Source of the DNA: Marasmitruncus massiliensis
GTDB taxonomy: Bacteria; Bacillota; Clostridia; Oscillospirales; Ruminococcaceae
Length of the DNA: 64,000 nucleotides
Reading direction: 5' to 3'
Assembly: GCF_900186535.1 (NCBI RefSeq)
Contig: NZ_FYDE01000004.1
Coordinates: forward strand, 124,001 to 188,000
In this document: positions 36,165 through 47,544 of the stretch, piece after piece
Layout: each line of letters opens with the position of its first letter
How positions within the stretch are numbered: position 1 is the first letter of the stretch
Translations under genes and position numbers: made by a program
The notes under the pieces: generated by a model
What the model saw: the letters and a program-made list of their open reading frames with translations, nothing else
Database searches by the model: none
Told to the model about the DNA's origin: nothing

Positions 36165-37130
36165 ATGTACGAGTGGCACAAGCAGATTCAAATAATCGTG
36201 GATGAAATAGACGAATGTATCAGACATCATCACAATGAAGCTCTGACACTACGGTTTCTTTCCCGCAAGTTGAGTTATTCGGAATTTTATACTACCAGAA
36301 AATTCAAGGATATATCGGGTATGCAGTTTCGGGATTATCTGCGGCATAGAAAATTGGCTTTTGCGCTCAAAGAAGTGCGAGACAGTGAAAAAAGCCTTTT
36401 GGATATTGCTTTTGGTTATGGCTTTTCATCCCACGAGGCTTTTACAAGAGCGTTTAAGGGGACCTATGGTGTAACGCCAAGTGAATACCGGAAAAAGCCT
36501 GAGCCTGTCGTTCTTCGTACAAAAATCAATCCTTTCGACCGCTACTTTTTTGGATTTGGAGAGATTGGCATGATGAAATCTACGGACGATGTTAAAATTT
36601 ACTTTGTAACCATTCCTGCACACAAGTTTCTGCATATTAAAAACTATGAAAGCAATGGATATTGGGATTTTTGGCAAAAGCAAAGCCTGATTCCGGGACA
36701 GGACTGCGAAACTATCTGCGGCTTGCTGGATAGTATCAAGGGTAAATTGGATGACGATGGCGGGAGCGAAGTGAACAGCGGCAGCGGTCAGATTATGGCG
36801 TATATCAGTGATGCGGAGGGCAGACTCTGCGATTGGGGATTTCTGCGCACAGAATGCTATGGCGTGCGTCTTCCTGCTGATTATGCAGGCGAAGTACCGC
36901 CACAAATGCTCTTGATTGATATTCCCGAGGCCGAGTATCTTGTTTTTGAGTATGGGCCGTTCGATTATGAGCAGGAAAATCGCAGCGTGGAGGAAAAGAT
37001 AGAAACGGCTATGTCAACTTTTGATTTTTCAGGTACAGGGTATCGCTTTGATACCTCTCCCGGCAGAATTATTTACATGTATCATGATCCGGAACGATTT
37101 TTCAAGTATATCAGACCAGTACGCAAGTAA
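36165..37130 (+). CDS. AraC-family regulator with GyrI-like effector domain
   Basis: A 321-aa regulator. The N-terminal 110 residues are a double helix-turn-helix (LTLRFLSRKLSYSEFY ... LLDIAFGYGFSSHEAFTRAF, GVTPSEYR). The remainder (about 125-321) resembles the SoxS/Rob-type GyrI-like ligand domain (VKIYFVTIPAHKFLHIK ... EYLVFEYGPF ... PGRIIYMYHDPERFFKYIRP). Such proteins often respond to hydrophobic compounds and control efflux. It lies 230 bases after the array and seems unrelated to CRISPR. Confidence 0.85.
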   Translation: MYEWHKQIQIIVDEIDECIRHHHNEALTLRFLSRKLSYSEFYTTRKFKDISGMQFRDYLRHRKLAFALKEVRDSEKSLLDIAFGYGFSSHEAFTRAFKGTYGVTPSEYRKKPEPVVLRTKINPFDRYFFGFGEIGMMKSTDDVKIYFVTIPAHKFLHIKNYESNGYWDFWQKQSLIPGQDCETICGLLDSIKGKLDDDGGSEVNSGSGQIMAYISDAEGRLCDWGFLRTECYGVRLPADYAGEVPPQMLLIDIPEAEYLVFEYGPFDYEQENRSVEEKIETAMSTFDFSGTGYRFDTSPGRIIYMYHDPERFFKYIRPVRK

Positions 37131-37220
37131 ATAAGATCTACTTTCTACCCACAATTTTCTCTAACAAGAAAGTTAAACAGGAAATATAAATTCTAAGTTT
37201 GTGGGCTGTCTGAATGACTA

Positions 37221-37277
37221 ATTATGAGCAAACTGGATAGCTCAGAAGTAGATTTGAGTTTCGCATAATGTTTACAA
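37221..37277 (+). repeat. Dispersed palindromic element, copy 1
   Basis: Left arm ATTATGAGCAAACT, inner CTCA...TGAG, right arm GAGTTTCGCATAATGTTTA. The arms are imperfectly complementary with a bulged base. It is the clearest member of the family described in the findings, with copy 5 (50258-50311). Confidence 0.6.
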
Positions 37278-37374
37278 CATTAATTATGGCTCATATTTAA
37301 GAACAATAAAAATCTATGTTGGCAATTACTTGGATTTGATGTACTAACAATATAAATGAAGGGAGAGCTTTATT

Positions 37375-37571
37375 ATGGCAAGTTTAAAAATTGAAGAGAT
37401 TATTGATAGTTTAAGTTTTGAAATGAAAAAAGCTTTGAAAGAGTCAGTGGAAAAGTACTGCCCGGTTCTAGTTTTGATTCATCAGCACTATTTAGAGAAT
37501 TCAAACGGTCCGTAGGACGAAAATGTAATACTTGGGAAAGAGTACCTGACAATTATGTTGAGAAAGATTAG
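37375..37571 (+). pseudogene. Small protein gene with a -1 frame break (about 65 aa)
   Basis: The first frame starts MASLKIEEIIDSLSFEMKKA after GAAGGGAGAGC, and stops after 46 codons. From about residue 27 the coherent sequence is in the -1 frame: VLPGSSFDSSALFREFKRS then VGRKCNTWERVPDNYVEKD and TAG at 37569-37571. So a single base was lost near GTGGAAAAGTA, or a -1 shift is used there. Family unknown. It stands alone between two copies of the dispersed repeat. Confidence 0.6.
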
Positions 37572-37634
37572 TGCTTAATATTTCAATTTATGGTGATTTC
37601 GTGTCACCCATATAATCTGCCGATGTGACAAATG

Positions 37635-37657
37635 TTTTAAGTTTCCCATTATGTTTA
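37635..37657 (+). repeat. Dispersed palindromic element, copy 2 (right arm)
   Basis: TTTAAGTTTCCCATTATGTTTAAG matches the conserved right end in position and sequence, right after the 65-aa frame. No good left arm is seen. Shown here in shortened form: AGTTTCCCATTATGTTTA. Confidence 0.5.
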
Positions 37658-37659
37658 AG

Positions 37660-37685
37660 CCATGATGTTCAACTGAACATCATGG
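37660..37685. terminator. Hairpin at the 3' end of the tyrosine recombinase gene
   Basis: CCATGATGTTCA and its exact complement with a 2-base loop, overlapping the last codons of the recombinase. No T-run follows, so it may be a bidirectional or structural hairpin. Confidence 0.5.
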
Positions 37686-38601
37686 CCAAACGATTGGAGT
37701 TCACGGCTGCTTGCAACTGACGATCATCTATATGGGTATAGATCTCCGTCGTTGCAATGCTCTCGTGCCCAAGGATTTGTTGAAGTGATCGAATATCTAC
37801 ATGCCCATATTTATACATGAGTGTAGCAGCTGTGTGGCGCAATTTATGAGTTGATAGGCCTTCTGGGTTAATGCCTGCGCCAATAATGTGTTTCTTTACA
37901 ACGTTTTGAATTGATCGTGCTGTGAGACGTCCTTTATTCCGAGATATAAATAGTGCATTAGTCTTAACTTGTATAGTGGTACGAATAGAGATCCATTGAG
38001 TCAAAGATTGCTTAACCGCTGTTGTCAGATAAATCTTACGCTCTTTATTTCCTTTGCCAATAATGGAGATGACATCGGAACCAACTTGATCAATATTTAG
38101 TGATTCCAGCTCGGACAAGCGTAGCGCGCAGTTGAGAAAAATAGTGATAATACAATTATCGCGGGCGGAACAGGACTTTGCTTGAATAAGCAGCCGAACC
38201 GATTCCTCTAACGTTAAAGAACGGGTGTTTCGCTTTGGAAGCTTAGGGGTCTCTAGTTCCTCGGCAATGTTGTTATCAAGTAAATGAGCTTTCGTCTTGA
38301 GATGTTTCTAAAACTGTCTGATTGAAACGATTTTTCTATATCTGGTATTTGGAGCTGCGTTCAGCGTTTCTTGGCAATAGGCCAAGAAGGCATACATATC
38401 ACCAAGCTGGATTGAACGAATAAATCCCAGATCTGCAAAGTGGAAGTCAGCAAAAGAAATTCCTCTTTCATTTGCTGTAAACCGAAAAAATTGCAGAAGA
38501 TCCACGCGGTATTCCAAAATGGTATTTGGACTTCGGCCTTTGACAGTTTTTAAGTAGGCAAGATAATGCTCTACGACGGCGCAAGATTTATCTGACTGCA
38601 T
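37669..38601 (-). pseudogene. XerC/D-like tyrosine recombinase interrupted by one in-frame TAG
   Basis: Read continuously, the minus strand encodes a 310-codon recombinase. It has an N-terminal SAM-like core-binding domain (VEHYLAYLKTVKGRSPNTIL) and a catalytic domain with every active-site residue: Arg in CALRLSELESL, Lys in GKGNKERK, HKLRH, and GHESIATTEIYTH (His and Tyr). The only defect is TAG at 38310-38308 in SIRQF*KHLK, where related proteins usually have a tyrosine or similar. The start at 38601 follows GAGGGGTG. The IntI-specific extra helix of integron integrases is not evident. It is divergent from the following genes. Confidence 0.85.
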
Positions 38602-38708
38602 ATTATCACCCCTCAGTTTGAGTTTTGACAACATACTGAAAGCATAGACTCTGTGTCCATAAGAACAGAAGTGGATTAAAAACGATAAATTCGAGTTTAG
38701 GAGATCTT

Positions 38709-39536
38709 ATGTCAAACATCATAGAGATACGTGATTTTTCATCGCCTGATTTGGACGTCTTTGCACGCCTGACGGAAGCGCAGCTGCGAAGCCGGATTGA
38801 GCCGGAGGAGGGTATCTTCATTGCGGAGAGCCCAAAAGTGATCGGGCTTGCCCTCGATGCCGGATGCGAACCCCTTTCACTTTTGGTGGAGCGCAAACAT
38901 ATTGCTGGGCAGGCACATAACGTCATCACCCGCTGCGGAAACATCCCTGTTTATACTGCTGATAACAAGCTGTTGGCAGGACTGACCGGCTTTCAGTTGA
39001 ATCGCGGCGTGCTGTGTGCCATGCGCCGCCCCCAACTACCCGGTGTTGAGGAGCTGTGTGCCGGAGCACGTCGAGTGGCTATACTGGAAGGTATTGCTGA
39101 CTCTACCAATGTAGGTGCTATTTTTCGCTCGGCTGCGGCGCTTAATATTGATGCCGTGCTGGTTACGCCCTCATGCAGTGACCCACTGTTACGGCGTGCG
39201 GTGAGGGTCAGCATGGGTACCATCTTCCAGGTGCCATGGACCCATATTGGCAATAAACCCTCGGAGTGGCCGCAATCGGGCATCGAACGTTTGCGAAGGT
39301 TGGGCTTTAAGACCGTTGCCATGGCTTTAAGTGATACTGCTGTTAGCATAGATACTCCGCAGCTTATGGCAGAGGAGAAGCTTGCTATCGTACTGGGTAC
39401 AGAAGGCAATGGACTAGAGCCTTGCACGATTGTTGAATGCGATTATACCGCGCGCATCCCTATGTCCCACCATGTAGACTCTCTGAACGTTGCTGCAGCC
39501 AGCGCTGTCGCCTTCTGGCAACTCAGAGTCCGGTAA
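38709..39536 (+). CDS. TrmH/SpoU-family RNA 2'-O-methyltransferase
   Basis: A 275-aa SPOUT methyltransferase that would methylate ribose in tRNA or rRNA. The C-terminal knot has the family motifs: motif 1 GIADSTNVGAIFRSAAALN, motif 2 IVLGTEGNGL and motif 3 MSHHVDSLNVAAASAVAFW. An N-terminal RNA-binding region precedes them. RBS TTTAGGAG. The exact target nucleotide is unknown. Confidence 0.88.
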   Translation: MSNIIEIRDFSSPDLDVFARLTEAQLRSRIEPEEGIFIAESPKVIGLALDAGCEPLSLLVERKHIAGQAHNVITRCGNIPVYTADNKLLAGLTGFQLNRGVLCAMRRPQLPGVEELCAGARRVAILEGIADSTNVGAIFRSAAALNIDAVLVTPSCSDPLLRRAVRVSMGTIFQVPWTHIGNKPSEWPQSGIERLRRLGFKTVAMALSDTAVSIDTPQLMAEEKLAIVLGTEGNGLEPCTIVECDYTARIPMSHHVDSLNVAAASAVAFWQLRVR

Positions 39537-39603
39537 GCTTTCATATGATAGTGAGAGCCGCTTTGTCGGGGTAACTCAGATTCGACGTAAAGCAATGCCA
39601 ATT

Positions 39604-39636
39604 GGCTTTATTTAAATTGCGCAGTATGTTTATGGG
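39604..39636 (+). repeat. Dispersed palindromic element, copy 3 (right arm)
   Basis: AAATTGCGCAGTATGTTTA, between the methyltransferase and msrA genes. ACTCAG occurs about 35 bases upstream, as in other copies. Confidence 0.45.
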
Positions 39637-39692
39637 ACAGTGGGGACATAAGCTAATTATTTATATTTGACGAAAGAAAACAGGTGGTTACT

Positions 39693-40208
39693 ATGGTTGA
39701 AACAATATATTTCGCAGGTGGCTGTCTATGGGGTGTACAGGCATTTATCAAAACACTAAAAGGTGTCATTACTACTCAAGCAGGTCGAGCAAATGGTTAT
39801 TCAAATACTCTTGAAGGAGAGTATGATGGTTATGCTGAATGCGTAAAAACAGAATTTGACCCTGAAATTGTATCTGTTTCTCAACTAATGGATTATTTTT
39901 TTGAGATTATAGATCCTTACAGTGTGAATAGACAAGGTAATGATGTGGGAAAAAAATACCGCACAGGCGTATATAGTAAAGTGCCTCGACATTTGGAAGA
40001 TGCCAAGAATTATATAACAGAAAGAGCAGATAGGGACAAAATTGTAGTAGAAGTCCTTCCACTTATGAATTACGTTAAAAGTGCAGATGAACATCAAGAT
40101 AGATTAGATAGATGCCCTAATGACTATTGTCATATTCCCGAAGAATTATTACGCAAATATTTGCAACCCAATGTTATGAGCAGACTCAGAAGTTCGCAAG
40201 AAGTTTGA
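39693..40208 (+). CDS. msrA: Peptide methionine-S-sulfoxide reductase
   Basis: Reduces S-methionine sulfoxide in oxidised proteins. The 171-aa protein has the active-site Cys in FAGGCLWGVQ (usually GGCFWG), GYSNTLEGEYDGYAE, and ADEHQDRL. The ATG at 39693 is preferred over the upstream GTG because AGGTGG is then the RBS. The last 10 codons run into a copy of the dispersed repeat, which may have altered the natural C-terminus. Confidence 0.88.
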   Translation: MVETIYFAGGCLWGVQAFIKTLKGVITTQAGRANGYSNTLEGEYDGYAECVKTEFDPEIVSVSQLMDYFFEIIDPYSVNRQGNDVGKKYRTGVYSKVPRHLEDAKNYITERADRDKIVVEVLPLMNYVKSADEHQDRLDRCPNDYCHIPEELLRKYLQPNVMSRLRSSQEV

Positions 40209-40226
40209 GTTGCGCATTATGTTTAG
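40175..40226 (+). repeat. Dispersed palindromic element, copy 4
   Basis: TTATGAGCAGACTCAG ... GAGTTGCGCATTATGTTTA; ATGAGCAGACTCA and TGAGTTGCGCAT are near-complementary. It contains the msrA stop codon. Confidence 0.6.
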
Positions 40227-40452
40227 GATATATCCAACCCTATTTCTAATTCACAAGGAGAAAGCGTGTGAAAAAAGTATTCTGATATTGTTGACTCTTG
40301 TCCCACTGATTATAGGATATGTAATTAACAACACACTCACTATTCCAGGAATCGGAATTACATATATTGTTTCAACCATAGTATTCACCTATTTTCTTTC
40401 GTCAAATATAAACAATCAGAATACCATTAGTGTATCATGGATTTTTCTTTGA
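40219..40452 (+). CDS. Possible small membrane protein, doubtful start
   Basis: A hydrophobic frame, ILILLTLVPLIIGYVINN and GIGITYIVSTIVFTYFLSS, with two membrane spans. The likely natural start, GTGAAAAAAGTATT after AAGGAG at about 40268, is out of frame with the hydrophobic part by a short indel, so the gene is probably broken. The only in-frame ATG (40219) lies inside the repeat. Confidence 0.35.
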   Translation: MFRIYPTLFLIHKEKACEKSILILLTLVPLIIGYVINNTLTIPGIGITYIVSTIVFTYFLSSNINNQNTISVSWIFL

Positions 40453-41029
40453 GACAAACATCATTCTATAATAAGTAAGCAAGAATATCTGATCAAGGGG
40501 CTCTCTTGCTGTGGAAAAGGGTAAACAAATGAAGTATTTTAGCTTCGGCTTTTCTCCGGCCAATCAATAGGTTTCTGTGCGGTGAGCTGTATTATGGCAC
40601 GCCGTGCCGGATGAAAGTGTTTCTGTACAGAATAGTCTTCTGTTTTTTCAGCAGCGGATAAAGTTTGGTGTGCCCGCCGAACTGCACATTTATTCGTTTG
40701 GTTCCCACGGCGCGCCCGCTGGAAAACCGCCACGCCGACCCGCATGTGGCGACCTGAATTCCGCTGGCACAGCAGTGGCTGGCAGATGTATTCTCCGAGC
40801 GGAAAGGTTAAAAATTTTCGCAGCAGGTAAGAGGTATCGATCAAAAATGACCGCCTGATTTAAGGCGGTCATTTAGCGTTGTATGGCACTGACACTGAAT
40901 TAATATGAGCGTTTTTACATCCGAGTACAGTGGATCTCCGTTCTTATCCAAAATCATTATTTAGTATCTCCCCAAATCGAAAAGATACTGTAAGAGCGAT
41001 CTCCTGCCGCTTCTGTTCTGAATACTCTC
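40453..41029. other. Intergenic region with possible decayed coding sequence
   Basis: A GC-richer block (40540-40850) has a minus frame MIDTSYLLRKFLTFPLGEY ... PEKSRS (101 codons), and frame-broken stretches nearby. I see no family signature and no good RBS, so it is probably the remains of a gene. A hairpin (40847-40874) closes the block. Confidence 0.3.
40847..40874. terminator. Hairpin terminator
   Basis: AATGACCGCC and its complement around TGATTTA. A-rich on the left and T-ending on the right, so it could act in either direction. Confidence 0.6.
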
Positions 41030-44476
<3,447 letters not shown>

Positions 44477-44734
44477 TTACACCTCCATATTATTGGAAAA
44501 CCAATTCATACCGACTTCCAATTAGATCAGAAATCACAATGGTAATTAGAATTGTATAACATAATATGTAATAGTGGGCCACTTCGTACTGTCATCCAGA
44601 GTATCATAAAGATCGAAAGCAAAGACAAGCCATGAATCAGTAAGTGAAGATGTTACCGGAAGATCATCTGTAAACTATACCCAATTTGATGGACAGGCTG
44701 GAGCACTGTAAATTGAATCGGCTACTTAATTGAA

Positions 44735-44963
44735 CAGAAAAAATAAGGTCATGTTAGAATAGTTAAAAAGGAGACGTAATAACATTGCCGAGCGGAGAGA
44801 GCGCCGAACATTTAGTGAAGAATGAATTGTTAACAGAAAGCTAAACAACTTTTTTAAGGTTATTCGACTTGAATTGGTAGGGGATAAGATACCCCAAAGA
44901 TGAATGGATTCTATGTTTGTTGAACCAGTTCACATAGTCAGCCAGTTGGAGCTTGCAAAAAAG
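44735..44963. mobile_element. Two IS3-family scraps in opposite orientation
   Basis: 44784-44822 (+) encodes IAERRERRTFSEE followed by TGA, the start of an IS3/IS150-group OrfA, with AAGGAG before it. 44841-44963 (-) encodes LADYVNWFNKHRIHSSLGYL then IPYQF and ends KKVV with TAG, the C-terminus of an OrfB integrase. The middle of the element is gone and one side is inverted. The remainder of 44471-44780 shows no gene. Confidence 0.65.
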
Positions 44964-44974
44964 TATAATAAAAC

Positions 44975-45003
44975 GGGGAGGCAAGCTTTATGCTTGTCTC
45001 CCC
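44975..45003 (-). terminator. Terminator of the symporter gene
   Basis: On the minus strand GGGGAGACAAGC and its complement (one G-T pair) with a 5-base loop, followed by GTTTTATTATAC. It starts 26 bases after the symporter stop codon. Confidence 0.8.
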
Positions 45004-45028
45004 ATCAGTGTTAGTCCAATGCGCCGGG

Positions 45029-46486
45029 CTAGTCGTCTTCCTCTGGGGTAAGCTCTGTGCTTTCCACCTTCGGCGGCATCAGGAGCGAGAATACGATAAA
45101 GCAGATGAACGCTGCCACCAGACCGGGGATCACGGGCTGACTGAACTTGATCCCAAACAACATTCCCTTGGAGATGTGCTCCAGATAGACAACCACTAAA
45201 GTGCCGGCCAGCAAAGAGGCAATTGTGCCGGCAGTGGATGCCTTTTTCCAGTAATGCCCCATCACGTAGGGGAAGAAAGATCCTGCGGCCCGCAGGGTAA
45301 AGCAGAACATCAGAATCGAAACGATACTGCTGGTATTGAACAGCGCGATGAACATGGAGGCTACTCCCACAAGGCACATCACAATTTTGGTAACCCGCAT
45401 CACCTGCTCGCTGGTTGCGTCAGGCTTAAGCACTGCTTTGTATATGTCGTTTGCGAAGATTGAGCCCGCACCCAGCAGATCGGAGTCAGAGCTGGACATG
45501 GTCGCTGAAATAATTCCGGAAAAAAGCAGGCCGCAGATCAGCGCGGGCATCGTATGCATGGCCAGTACGGGCAGCGCATATCTGGCGCCTACCGATTCAA
45601 ACTGAGCCGCGTCAAATCTGCCCATGTTAATAAGAGCCAAGGTAATAATCCCCAAAATGGTGGGAATGAAAGCGTAGATGAAGTTAATCAGTGCCGCTAG
45701 CCAGGCACCGGCCTTAGCCGTGTTTTCGTTCTTGGCCGCGTAGAAGCGGGAAACAGCTTCCTGTCCCACAGAGAAGGTCGCGGTATACATTACCACGAGG
45801 GAAATGATGCCGAACAGATCATAGCCCTGGAAAAGGTCCAAAGTCCCTGCGGGGATATTGGCAGTTACATTTGCCCAACCGCCCGCGTCTTTCAAGGCAA
45901 AGGGAACGGCAATAATCATGCCGAATACGATCAAAAATACCTGTACAAAGTCAGTCAGCGTAACACTCCAAAGACCGCCCATGATCGAGTAGACCGTCAC
46001 TACCACGGCCACGATAATGACCGCCACCTGATAGTTAATGCTCAGCATGGTGGAGAGAATGACTGCTGAGGCGATGAACTGTCCGGCTGTCAGTCCAATC
46101 AGGGGTAGGAGCATGATAACGGACGTTATAATGCCGCAGGACTTCCCATATCTCCTGCGGAAGTATTCGGGCACGGTTTTTACGGTTGCCGCCCGGAACT
46201 TAGGTGCCACAAAGCTCAGAATGATAAACGCCAGACCCATTGCAATGATGTACCACGCGGCACTCAGACCATAGCCTGACATGCCGTTTTGCACAACACC
46301 AAGAGAACTTCCACCGCCAATTTCCGTCGCGGCCAAAGTACCCGCCATCAGAAGAGGCCCCAGGCGGCGGCCCGCCACCATGAAGTCCGTGTTGCTGGAA
46401 ACCTTGGTTGAAGAGTACCAGCCGATCCACAGCATGACCAATAGATAGACAACGACGATGATGGTTACGATGATATTTGCGTGCAT
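45029..46486 (-). CDS. Sodium:solute symporter (SSS family)
   Basis: A 485-aa membrane transporter with about 13 spans. Family features include the N-terminal DFMVAGRRLGPLLMAGT, ATEIGGGSSLG, and the central GGLWSVTLTDFVQ segment, then the FSVGQEAVSRFYAAKN block. These are the sodium-coupled symporters for sugars, proline, pantothenate or other organic solutes; the substrate is not determined. RBS AGGAGGAGG. Divergent from the LytTR/GHKL two-component genes across 350 bases, which suggests these control its expression. Confidence 0.9.
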   Translation of the reverse strand: MHANIIVTIIVVVYLLVMLWIGWYSSTKVSSNTDFMVAGRRLGPLLMAGTLAATEIGGGSSLGVVQNGMSGYGLSAAWYIIAMGLAFIILSFVAPKFRAATVKTVPEYFRRRYGKSCGIITSVIMLLPLIGLTAGQFIASAVILSTMLSINYQVAVIIVAVVVTVYSIMGGLWSVTLTDFVQVFLIVFGMIIAVPFALKDAGGWANVTANIPAGTLDLFQGYDLFGIISLVVMYTATFSVGQEAVSRFYAAKNENTAKAGAWLAALINFIYAFIPTILGIITLALINMGRFDAAQFESVGARYALPVLAMHTMPALICGLLFSGIISATMSSSDSDLLGAGSIFANDIYKAVLKPDATSEQVMRVTKIVMCLVGVASMFIALFNTSSIVSILMFCFTLRAAGSFFPYVMGHYWKKASTAGTIASLLAGTLVVVYLEHISKGMLFGIKFSQPVIPGLVAAFICFIVFSLLMPPKVESTELTPEEDD

Positions 46487-46625
46487 AATATTCCTCCTCC
46501 TAAAGCCTTGGCCGAGCTGCGGCGCGGTGCAGGCACCCGCCTCTTCTCTTCCTTTGCAGCCCTGCTCCTAATAATAAATATATCACCCTCCTGCCGGGAT
46601 ATAAATCTCCGTTTCTGCAAAAAAG

Positions 46626-46652
46626 CTGCCAAATATGAAAAACACTTGGCAG
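46626..46652. promoter_or_regulatory. Inverted repeat between symporter and response regulator genes
   Basis: CTGCCAA-13-TTGGCAG in the divergent intergenic region 46487-46836. A plausible operator; LytTR proteins more often bind direct repeats, so the binder is uncertain. Confidence 0.4.
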
Positions 46653-46682
46653 ACAGTCTTCCGCGCATGGCGTCCGTTCCTC

Positions 46683-46711
46683 TTGACTGCCCGGCAATTA
46701 TTTAATAGAAT
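46683..46711 (+). promoter_or_regulatory. Promoter of the two-component operon
   Basis: TTGACT (46683-46688), 17 bases, TAGAAT (46706-46711). It leaves a 5' leader of about 120 bases before the response regulator. Confidence 0.65.
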
Positions 46712-46836
46712 AAAGAAAAACCAGCTGTTGTGGGCAGTCTGCCGTAAGCCCCGTTGTGCCATTCTGCCGTCTCCGCATCAAAAAAGGCATTCGGGCCGGC
46801 TTGCTTTGGCCGGAATTCTTCTTGGGAGGGATATGG

Positions 46837-47544
46837 ATGTTCCAGATCGCTGTGTGTGACGATAATGCTGCGGAATGCAGCCTCCTGGCCGAGTATGCCT
46901 CTGCATTTTTCAGCCACCGGAATATACCGGCGGAGATTGACACCTACGAGAGCGGAGTCCAGTTTTTGGCGGCGGAGAAGTTTTATGACCTCTATTTTTT
47001 TGACGTGATGATGCCTCAGTTGTCCGGCTTAGAGGCTGCCCGGGCCCTTCGACAGAAGGAAGACGAACCTGTCATAATTTTCGTGACCTCCTCGCTGGAG
47101 TCAGCGGTGGAGGGATACAGCGTCTGCGCGGCGGGCTTTGTCCTCAAACCCATTCAGGTGCCGCCCTTTGAGGATACCATGAACCGGGTGTTGAGGGAAC
47201 GCTTTGAAAGCCGCACGGCTTCAATCCGGGTCATCCACAATCGCGTTCCGCTAGAGCTGCGGCTGAAAAAGGTGGCCTATTTTGAAAACCGCCTGCATCA
47301 GGTCTATGTCACACTGTGCAGCGGGGAAAGATTTCCAATCACACACAAACTCGGGGATCTTGAGCGTGTTCTGTCGGGATATTCCCAGTTTCTCCGATGC
47401 CATCAGAGCTATCTCGTGAATCTGGATAGTGTGGAACAGATGGGGGCAGACAGTTTCCTCCTCCGGCAAAGCATGGTGGTTCCTATTTCCCGAAATTATT
47501 ATAAGCAGAGCAAGGTGGCCTATTACCGCCGCAGGCTCAGGTGA
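46837..47544 (+). CDS. LytTR-family response regulator
   Basis: A 235-aa AgrA/LytR-type regulator. The receiver has the acidic pair in AVCDDN, phosphoacceptor Asp in LYFFDVMMPQLSG, and Lys in GFVLKPIQ. The C-terminal LytTR domain runs from about residue 130 (RVPLELRLKKVAYFENRLHQVYV ... FLRCHQSYLVNLDSVEQM). The ATG at 46837 has GGGAGGG six bases upstream. Its TGA overlaps the GTG start of the kinase gene. Confidence 0.92.
   Translation: MFQIAVCDDNAAECSLLAEYASAFFSHRNIPAEIDTYESGVQFLAAEKFYDLYFFDVMMPQLSGLEAARALRQKEDEPVIIFVTSSLESAVEGYSVCAAGFVLKPIQVPPFEDTMNRVLRERFESRTASIRVIHNRVPLELRLKKVAYFENRLHQVYVTLCSGERFPITHKLGDLERVLSGYSQFLRCHQSYLVNLDSVEQMGADSFLLRQSMVVPISRNYYKQSKVAYYRRRLR

Noticed and set aside
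37669-38601. Calling the broken recombinase an integron integrase (intI)
   Set aside because: The region between the catalytic domain boxes has no sign of the extra IntI helix; it looks like a generic XerC/D-type protein.
40539-40858. Overlapping plus and minus frames of about 85-100 codons
   Set aside because: Neither has an RBS or recognisable domain; kept only as possible decayed coding sequence.
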